64,000 nt of DNA, taken from assembly GCA_024734495.1 (NCBI GenBank), contig JALMQS010000066.1, positions 6,106,280 to 6,170,279 on the forward strand. The letters are read 5' to 3'. Below are positions 56,643 through 64,000 of this stretch, piece after piece. This stretch comes from Forficula auricularia. Lineage: Eukaryota; Arthropoda; Insecta; Dermaptera; Forficulidae. The position numbers were made by a program, and so were the translations under genes. A model generated the notes under the pieces. That model was not told where the DNA came from and did not search any database. It was given only the letters and a program-made list of their open reading frames with translations. Position 1 is the stretch's first letter; each line of letters starts with the position of its first letter.

Positions 56643-56719
56643 GACTGGGTGTTGCCCACCGAAACAAAATTGAAAAATATAGGGGCAACTCCAGTCTGGA
56701 GGACAATATTGCGGAGTGA
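56643..56719 (+). CDS. Host gene, candidate terminal exon
   Basis: Strong acceptor CCCTCCTTCTCCTCGCTTGCAG. Entered with one base from the previous exon, it reads GLGVAHRNKIEKYRG, NSSLEDNIAE and then TGA (56717-56719). Polyadenylation signals follow at about 57042 and 57106. The alternative phase-0 frame (DWVLPTETKLKN...) is open for longer, to a TGA at about 56797, so frame and exon status are uncertain. Confidence 0.4.
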
Positions 56720-57130
56720 TTTGGCGTCGGGGCGGGGACGGTCAGGGACGAGGCCATCGCACTCTCGAGGAAGGGAGTGTGGTAGCATAAAGCGGTGAAT
56801 CCCCTGGGTAAATCCAAAAAGACAATAAACGATTTAACATATAGGGCGATGAGGGGATCTCTCCTTAATTTTTACACTTTCGGCAGAAGAATATATAAAG
56901 CTGATGGCGTATAATTATTTTATTGTAAATACTAAAAAAAATAAAATAAGGTGAAATGTAAGTCAGGATTAATCCTGGCTCTCTCAGCCACCTTCTCTGA
57001 ATTTTAATTCATTTGTTTTGAAGCTGAAAGTGTGAAGTTGAAATAAATATTGATCTTGTAAATATGTCTTATTTTTGTAAGAGGCGGCTTGCTCCTCGGA
57101 GGTCCAATAAACAAAATAAATTATTAAAAA
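56720..57130 (+). other. Possible 3' UTR of the host gene
   Basis: Two AATAAA-type signals (57042 and 57106-57120) follow the candidate last exon. 'GGTCCAATAAACAAAATAAA' resembles the end of the 15774-15897 insertion, so a retroelement 3' end is an alternative explanation. Confidence 0.35.
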
Positions 57131-57554
57131 ATAAACACCCAAAGATGGGCGAATAGCTCGGAATATATATAGTTTTTTAGCATTATTTATTTTTTAACTG
57201 TGAAACATCTCAAAAGACTTGACTCACTTTAATTGACAAATGTTTTACTAGAAATAACACTGCAATCGCTTAGTTTAGGAGACATTTTTTGAGTACCATT
57301 GAAAAAATATTGTTTTGATTTTTAGTGCATCTTGCAATAAAAGTGTATTTTTTAAAAAGTTTTGGTTTTGATTTTTGTATAGGTTTTATTCCTATGCAAA
57401 CTTCCATTTTTAATTTATATACACATTTTATAACTATCTCTTATGTTAATTGGCAGAACAGGCTAATAATCTAGAATAAAAGAAAACTTCGTATACCCAC
57501 TCTCTATAGTGAATTATTTAATACTAGTATACTTGTCAAACATTCCCCCGATTC
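57131..57554. other. Unassigned stretch
   Basis: No recognised repeat or gene. Confidence 0.3.
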
Positions 57555-57700
57555 AAAATTAGACTACAAGTTTGGAATAAATTAAAAAACTTTCCTATAG
57601 GGTATGCATATGATACTCTATGCGTCCTATTCGAATGCATAACCAACAGGGGTTCAAGTCATTCAAGAGGCACTTGATAAAAAAATATACATATTTACAT
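57555..57700 (+). pseudogene. Possible LINE C-terminal relic
   Basis: In shifted frames it reads 'IRLQVWNKLKNFP' and 'FKSFKRHLIKKY'. These resemble the VWNSLP...FKRRL ending common in non-LTR retrotransposon ORF2 proteins. Very short and broken. Confidence 0.35.
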
Positions 57701-58346
57701 ATAAATTTTAGTTTTATTCACAAGTAAAACATAACCCTATTAGGAGGGTCCTTTTGTCTATCAAAGTAATATTGTAGTTCGTAAACGATACCAACTTCAA
57801 ATTGTAAGCTGCAAGACCCCGTCTTTGGCGGGTCGGATGAATTTTCATTGGGGACCCTGTTAGGTTGACGAGCACTTAATTAAATGGTCACCCAGGACTT
57901 AAGCGCCTGTTGCTTAACATCTTTGTATGCTCTCAACTTGCCACATGGCTGAGGTCGTATTTATTATCAAACCTAATAATTATTACGAAGGATATAAAAA
58001 TTAACTTTTACAAGATAATAATGTCAGATGTGTTGAGATTTATTGGATAGAAGTGAAATGCGTGACTTGAGGAATGGGAAAGAAAACAAACATCGTCGTT
58101 GTCCGCGAAACGAGGAGTTGTTCCGGGAGTTGACTGACTGGGGGGACAGATAGGGGGGACAGATAGAGTCCTGGGGCATATGCCAAGTCCGCAACATCTG
58201 CCCAAGTTAACATTCACATGATAATAAAACTCACCATCTAGCGTATATAATCTACCCATATTTATTCATTTTTCTAGTTACTTAAATATTTTAAAAAACT
58301 ACTTGCAGTTTGTGACCACCGTACTTTCGTTAACAATCTAAACCAG
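57701..58346. other. Unassigned stretch
   Basis: It contains a moderately GC-rich block (57820-57960) that could be the 3' UTR of the preceding LINE relic. An antisense ORF at 58008-58259 has no recognisable domain. Confidence 0.35.
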
Positions 58347-58776
58347 TAAATTTTAATTTTCCTCATTAATATATCAAAGAATAATTGATACGTCAACGAG
58401 AATTATTTTGACCGCGCTGATTTGAAAAATATATTTTTGTCTCGCGAGACTGCTGCGGATTGCGCTATTGGAGTCTGCGGAGTGTTAAGTCTGGACCAAG
58501 AGAGAAAAAGATGTGATCCACTTAGCTACAATCCAACGTCATTTCGCGTATAGCCCAATGTCTAGCGGGCTATACGCGAAATGACGTTGGATTGTAGCTA
58601 AGTGGATCACATCTTTTTCTCTCTTGGTCCAGACTTAATACTCCGCAGACTCCAATAGCGTAATCCGCAGTAGTCTCGCGAGATAAAAATATATTTTTCA
58701 AATCAGCGCGGTCAAAATAATTCTCGTTGACGTATCAATTATTCTTTGATATATTAATGAGGAAAATTAAAATTTA
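58347..58776. repeat. Near-perfect 210-bp-arm palindrome
   Basis: Arms 58347-58556 and 58567-58776 differ at very few positions, around the spacer AATGTCTAGC. Arms include 'TCTCGCGAGA' and 'GACGTTGGATTGTAGC'. Equal arm lengths show there are no net indels. No TSD or ORF found. Its GC content is higher than that of neighbouring DNA. Confidence 0.9.
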
Positions 58777-58904
58777 TTTAATATCATTATTTCAAGTTAG
58801 AAATATATAAGTTCAAATATTATTTTCACTCAATATTTGACAAAAATTCCCTACATTAGATTCGCGATTGAATCAAATGTAGAAAACATTCAGTTAATCT
58901 AAAC

Positions 58905-59905
58905 CAGGTCTGTCCAACCCATGGCCCGCGGGCCGCATGCAGCCCAGAACTTCAATGAGTATAACCCAACATAAAATCATAAAATTACTTAAAACATTGA
59001 AATTTTATGTAGAGATATATTTAATCACTTTTCCGAAAAATGAATGTACATTTGTACAATACGTGAAGCTCTTTTTAAGAATAAAATTCACTAAAAGCAA
59101 AATTATAAGCTCAACTATATAAGATAAAAAAAATAATGAAGTTTCGAATATTTAAAAAATATTCTTCTTATATTTTCATTTTCTAAAATATTTATTATTT
59201 CAGTAATTTATATGCTACGACACTAACCAAGTATATAGTTATCTAATTGAAAAGTTTTTGTTATGCCGAGAGTAGCAAAGTTGTTGATTCACAAAGAAAA
59301 ACAAAGAGGTTGCCCTCTGTTTGATGCAAATAAACATACACACTCAAACAAATAAATAATATATATATATACAGATATATCATATCGATATATATGTGTG
59401 TATGTTTATTTACATCAAGCAGAGGACAACCTCTTTGTTTCTCTTTGTATATAGTTATCATTCTACTAGAACAAGGAGACACGGAATTGGGGTTTTCTAG
59501 AACAATCACCATTAATTGATAATTTCTCTCCAGGACTAAGACTAGTCCAGACTTGTCTTTTAGATCTTTACAGGTTCTTACATGTCAATAGATACCTAAT
59601 GGATAGTCAGAGATTATTATACCTACCCGGCTACCCGTGGCCCAATATAAAGACATAAAATTCCTTTAAACATTGAGATTTATATGTAGATACTTGAAAA
59701 CACACAACAATTTAAGTTACAAGTATACAATTTACGAAAAAAATAGCTCACTATGAGTTAAAAAATAATGAAATTCTTATTTCTACATTATTATATATCT
59801 TTTTTGAAAAACAAATATCAATAGAATTATAATATTTTATCCAAGGCCCGAAACATTTGTTTTTTCTTCAAATGTGGCCCGTGTAACTCAATCACACCAT
59901 GATGG
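58905..59905. mobile_element. hAT-type non-autonomous element
   Basis: Left end CAGGTCTGTCCAACCC with 'CCGCGGGCCGCATGCAGCCC'. The right part 'TTCAAATGTGGCCCGTGTAA' matches the inner right end of the element at 14044-14906. The right terminus is lost. It is interrupted by PLE sequence at 59240-59460. Confidence 0.65.
59240..59460. repeat. PLE terminal repeats in inverted pair
   Basis: 'CCGAGAGTAGCAAAG', 'CAAAGAGGTTGCCCTCTG' and 'AAATAAACATACACACTC' are faced by 'TTTATTTACATCAAGCAGAG' and 'CAACCTCTTTGTTTCTC'. The centre is a TA-rich palindrome near 59375. The ribozyme segment is deleted from both halves. Confidence 0.7.
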
Positions 59906-61924
59906 TTTTTATAAGACCTATGTACATTGTATTGCTAAATAAAAATTAAATTAATAAAAAATAAAAATTGACATTTTTACCCGAATTTAAAATTAAAAAT
60001 AAGTATATCGTTTTTAATTAAACCAAAAAAATTACTGAGCAGTTGTTATATATCCATTCAGCATCTGAAAATAAATTTGTCTACTAATGTTCCTCAATAG
60101 TGAAAAATGGACTACCTTCTTTTTAAGTTCAAATAGTTGCTTTAACACTTTTCCTTAAGATAACCTCCATACTTTGAATATATTGTGTTTCCTGACAGAA
60201 AACAAAAAAATGTTGAGAATTTAGGGCCGTAATCTGAACAGGTTCACGACTTTTGATATTCTCGTATTTGAGAGAAAATAGCAGAGTTGGGACAATGGCT
60301 TCTAATCGATAGGGTTTCTTTTTTTCAGCAGCGATTTATAACTATGTTTTGGAGACACATAATGATTACTAATTCAACAGGCATACATGAACTGCTAGCT
60401 ATGTTTTGTTGATAGTATTTAAGTTTATAAAATCAAAAAATAAATTTTGAATAGTTTATTAAGGAAAGCTTAGCGACTCTTGAAAAATTTTCACTTGCAC
60501 CTTTAATTCTACATTCAAGTTTTCTATAACTGTGGTAAAATATTCCCGCTGAACAAATACCTACATGTTGGGAGGATTCAGTCCCTAGAGTTTAGGCAAA
60601 TAGGCAGAATGTATAATAAGTTTAGTTCTTGGGTTCGACTGTCAGGGGGGGGGGGATTCTTTCTGACATGAAATAAAACTTATCGAATAAGATATTTGAT
60701 TGGACTTTTAACTTCTTAGCAATGTAATTATTTAAGTTCGTATGATCTTTTAAGAAACTTAGAGGATGTACATGTTATTGAATTTCTGTTTTCCATGTGA
60801 GCTAAAATTGTTATTTAAAAAAAGCAATGTGGCAAGGGAAGTCGGGTGATACATTCAGGATATGTTTCTTGATTCGCATGGATAAATAAGTTGAGACAAT
60901 TTTCTTTATTTGTTTGATCCTAACCATTTTCTGGTATTATAAACACAAGAGAACATTATCAGATACAGGAAGGCAGGTGGATAATTCCACGTGACTTTTA
61001 ATTGGCCAGCGCAGCTTGACCAATGTTTACTTACACCTAATTGCCCAGAGAGTATTAAGTGCACATAATGGAGGTCTAGGTAATTAGTTTAAGCGACTCT
61101 TGGAGTGGATTAGTATTAATATTAGCTATCGGAACTGAATTCAACTAATGCAGTAGCGCTCGAAAGATAGAGCGATAATCGATAAACGTTTTAAGTGAAA
61201 AAAAGGAGGAAAAAGCCTAAGAAATACGTAGAAAGAAAGATTAAGTAAATCTTATAAAACAAATGAATTAATTATTATGTTTTACGCTTGACGTAAATTC
61301 GTGTATATATTGAAAATATACTTATAATAATAGGTCTTAACTAATAAAGACACAAATTTTTAATAGGATTATTATTATTATTTTGAGAGGGAGTCGAAAA
61401 TAATAATTAATTTTTTTATCATGGAGTCTGAGATATAAAGATCTTAATAAATAGAATTAGGCTGAATTTTTTAAATTTAATTCACTTTAAATTATGTAAT
61501 TGTGTATTGTGTAGAAGGGCGTCAAAGTATCCATTTACTCAATTAAAGGGATTATAAAACATAAAATTTTGAAAAAATGTTTACAGATATATCCTTTATC
61601 TTTATCAACGACAAATAAAATAAAATTTAATATCTCAAGTATTTTGGAAGATAGAGATACGATTCGAGCCCAACTCGCACCTGGACTCCGTCGTTTTTTT
61701 TTATTCTTATTCTGGTTAGAAAGAAAAAATTATGAACATGATTTTTTTGTACATATTTGTGTCTTTTTATTTATTTATTTAAATTTAAATATATTTTTCA
61801 TACATATATATTACAATATTACAAAGCCTATACTACTAGAGGGCATTTGTAACTGCCTTTGTATGTACCTATGTCCGTCCCCCAACAAAAACAGTCGTCA
61901 TGGTTACCAATTTAAATGAAATTA
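59906..61924. other. Mostly unassigned; tRNA-like relic at 60570-60660
   Basis: 60615-60660 reads TTAGTTCTTGGGTTCGACTG then a G run and 'CTTTCTGACAT', the same SINE relic family as 35587. 61000-61200 includes a GC-moderate block without recognisable features. ORF 61569-61919 is not supported. Confidence 0.4.
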
Positions 61925-62047
61925 TCTATATATATAAAATTAAGGTTTTGTCTGTACATTGGGGTGGTAGTGCTGGGTGGGTTTCGGGGGGCTCCAGCGA
62001 GGCCCCTGGCTAGCAAGAGCGCCGCCGAAGGCGGGCCTTGCAGATAG
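61925..62047 (+). mobile_element. Very short Helitron-like element
   Basis: 5' TCTATATATATAAAATTAAG is identical in type to the Helitron at 47829. The 3' hairpin CCGCC-GAA-GGCGG (62022-62034) stands shortly before ATAG at 62044-62047 (CTAG expected), followed by T. Only 123 bp long. Confidence 0.7.
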
Positions 62048-62053
62048 TTTTAA

Positions 62054-62515
62054 TACTAAAGTTATAATATTTCTCAATAGAAATGTTCAACTGTCTCTCT
62101 TAAGATATATCCTCACTTGGTTCTTAAATTGAATCAGACTTGATGCATTTTTCACTTCAGCTGGTAAAGAATTAAATTCCTCAAATCCTCTAAAATATAA
62201 TGAATTTCTTGTGCCCTGTTTCCTCCCCCTCTCAATAAATATATCGTCTCTAATTCGCGTCTCATGATCATGGATCTCGTTGACCAATGTGAAATTCAGA
62301 TAGGCTGGCAGCTGTCTATGATATAATTTATATACAAAACACACTGTCTGTAAAAATAAGAATTGCTTCACATTCATAAGTCCTTTACATTCCAGCATAC
62401 TACTTATTGATATATATCTGTCAGATTTTAAAATAGTTCCCAGGCCTCTATTTTGTAATAGCTGCAGCTTATCAATATTCTCCCAAAATTTAATATTGTA
62501 GGACTAATATAGTTC
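62054..62515 (-). pseudogene. LINE ORF2 C-terminal fragment
   Basis: Minus-strand frame: upstream 'LQLLQNRGLGTILKSDRYIS', then 'QFLFLQTVCFVYKLYHRQLP', 'YLNFTLVNEIHDHETRIRDD' and 'LYFRGFEEFNSLPAEVKNAS', ending in LIQFKNQVRIYLKRDS. The YKLYHRQLPxYL...FNSLP...FK pattern is typical of CR1/Jockey-like C-termini. The open frame is 103 codons from its first Met and continues upstream with a stop near 62500. The RT core is missing. Confidence 0.7.
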
Positions 62516-63131
62516 TATACACCTTCTTTCTTTATAGATTCCGATACCCACGATAACTCGAGAAAAGAAGCTCGTAAAAATTCATGTTTGTATTTCTAGA
62601 TCAGAAAACTAATAGATTTTGGACTTTCTGGTTAAAAAAATATATATATATAAAAAATAAACTCGAATGTGTATTAAACGACTTTCATTTAGAACCTCAT
62701 AATTCTTTGAAATCATCTTAGCAATGTTTACGTAGAATACCACAACATCACCACTTCCACCAAAAATCCTTACTCTTTTTTGCTACACGACCTACTTAGA
62801 TTTTTTCTTTTTGTAGCTTCAGAAATTATTTAAAAAAATTCTGAAAAACAGTAAAAAATATAATTATCAAATGGCTGTAGCTAACTAAATTTTATACATA
62901 CATTTGTATAGATACGAGTAAGCTGCTTCTTTCTGCCATGTTTAAGATTTCTAGCTCAAACATAAATTTCTCACCAATATTTACTTAAAGAATACCAATT
63001 TTTGAAAAAAAAAATTAATTTTTTTTAATACGACATTATAGTTTCAAAGGTTTTGTCTTCATTTTCAGTTAAATACTAATAATTCATACGAATGTTTTCA
63101 ACAGTGGTTTTTTAGTTTCATGCGAATTAGC
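62516..63131. other. Unassigned; PLE terminal-repeat relic at 63020-63100
   Basis: The minus strand at 63032-63076 reads CTGAAAATGAAGACAAAACC, TTT, GAAACTATAATGTC, a decayed PLE hammerhead. The remainder is AT-rich without features. Confidence 0.45.
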
Positions 63132-63204
63132 TTCATGGGATATTAATAGAGTAAAGGGTGTGTAGTTTCACAGTGAATGAAATAAAACTCAAAGAGGTTT
63201 ATAC

Positions 63205-63247
63205 AAACTCAATATATTTCGGATTATTAGTCCATCATCAGGAGTTT
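63205..63247 (-). ncRNA. Hammerhead ribozyme motif (left arm)
   Basis: Minus strand: AAACTC (63247-63242), CTGATGA (63241-63235), T, GGA/TCC, GAAA, TATATT, GAGTTT (63210-63205). Six-pair stem I, intact core, weak three-pair stem II. Confidence 0.75.
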
Positions 63248-63257
63248 ACAAGTTAAT

Positions 63258-63298
63258 ACTCCTGATGATGGACTAATAATCCGAAATATATTGAGTTT
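63258..63298 (+). ncRNA. Hammerhead ribozyme motif (right arm)
   Basis: ACTC (63258-63261), CTGATGA (63262-63268), T, GGA/TCC, GAAA (63283-63286), TATATT, GAGT (63293-63296). Stem I is four pairs here, shorter than in the left arm. Confidence 0.7.
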
Positions 63299-63419
63299 GT
63301 ATAAACTCCTTGAGTTTTATTTCATTCACTGTGAAACTACACACCCTTTACTCTATTAATTAACATCATGTTTCACCTAAAACCTACACCACTTTCCATA
63401 AGTAAAATTCATGGGATAT

Positions 63420-64000
63420 CTAGAAATTTTTATATTGAAGTAAGCTCAGGCACAAGAGTATGTGTTAAAATATTTAAAAGAAAATGGTGGGTTGAATTGT
63501 TATTGTAAATATCGTTAATTAAGCTCTAAAACGTAACTTTGATATTTTTCCTTATGAACTACTTTTTTTATCGCATGAAATGACGTTTTCTATAAACAAA
63601 AGAAGTTTTTTATGCAAGAAAATCCGAACTTAAAGTGATAATTTTCATGGATACTTAAACAAGCACGACTCTATTGAGATAAAACAGCTACTTACCATTC
63701 ACCCCCATCAACAGTTAAACCCTTTGAGAGTAAAATTCATTTTCACCCCAAAACTGCGCAGATCGCTTCATTTGATAAATAAATAGACCGATAAAATGAA
63801 ATCAGTCCCCCAATCTAATTTAAATAGAAGCAATGCTTGAAAAGGAGCTGGTCCTCATTTTTATTATTCCTTTAGTGATTTAAATGATCAAAAAAAGGCT
63901 GCTGGGGAATAAAAGACGCAGACCCACGGGGCCATTTGGCTCCTATTTCAATTGCCCGGCCGCTTTATCTCTCATCATGGCATCTTTGCTAGGTAGGCGG
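63420..64000. other. Unassigned window end
   Basis: Nothing recognisable; a GC-richer patch begins at about 63900. Confidence 0.3.

Larger units (their letters stand above)
63132..63419 (+). mobile_element. Family D palindromic hammerhead element, best copy
   Basis: The element 63144-63407 (264 bp) lies between perfect 12-bp repeats TTCATGGGATAT. Arms 63144-63249 and 63257-63360 are near-perfect inverses with a 7-base spacer. The unique tail 'TGTTTCACCTAAAACC...' ends AAGTAAAA. Both arms carry a hammerhead in opposite orientations. It is non-coding and too small to be autonomous. Confidence 0.9.

Noticed and set aside
57820..57960. GC-richer block as a host exon
   Set aside because: All frames are broken and no acceptor/donor pair encloses an open frame; a LINE 3' UTR is as likely.

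Overview
The window looks like a piece of an AT-rich, repeat-saturated arthropod (probably insect) nuclear genome. The evidence is spliceosomal exon-intron signals in one host gene, a Penelope-like retroelement with GIY-YIG endonuclease, Tc1/mariner, hAT, Harbinger, Helitron and LINE debris, and tRNA-derived SINEs. No prokaryotic organisation is present. No species can be named from sequence alone. Almost all long ORFs are transposon remnants or chance.

Bases 1-40,000 hold no host exon that I can support. They contain a Penelope-like element (PLE) arranged as a 1,383-bp inverted duplication (2306-5813). A mariner-like element collapsed into a palindrome (5974-6883) lies inside PLE repeat sequence. 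There are many copies of two large non-coding families: A, with internal 105-115-bp minisatellites and poly-C runs, and B, with internal ~118-bp units. Both families end in a terminal hairpin with matching subterminal inverted repeats, which resembles Helentron/DINE-type elements. hAT, Harbinger and Tc1-like MITEs, three short Helitrons, several SINEs and three LINE fragments fill much of the rest.

From about 41.2 kb to 57.1 kb I infer part of one plus-strand host gene: exons at 41203-41354, 45743-45775 (a 33-nt microexon), 51908-52115 and a possible last exon at 56643-56719 with 3' UTR. All intron phases fit. Its large introns contain Tc1-like, Helitron, SINE and PLE-derived insertions. I do not recognise the protein.

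The most striking signal is a high density of hammerhead-ribozyme motifs (CTGANGA, stem II, GAAA, short stem III, UH, stem I). They occur in the PLE terminal repeats and, independently, in a set of small (84-385 bp) non-coding elements. Most of these are near-perfect palindromes with a hammerhead at or beside the apex, followed by a unique 3' tail, and flanked by 9-14-bp target-site duplications. Sister copies of the host repeats provide empty sites for two of them. This fits hammerhead-bearing non-autonomous retroelements (retrozyme-like) that may use PLE or LINE machinery. Hammerheads in PLEs and retrozymes are known; the repeated palindrome-plus-tail architecture with long TSDs is the part that looks under-described.
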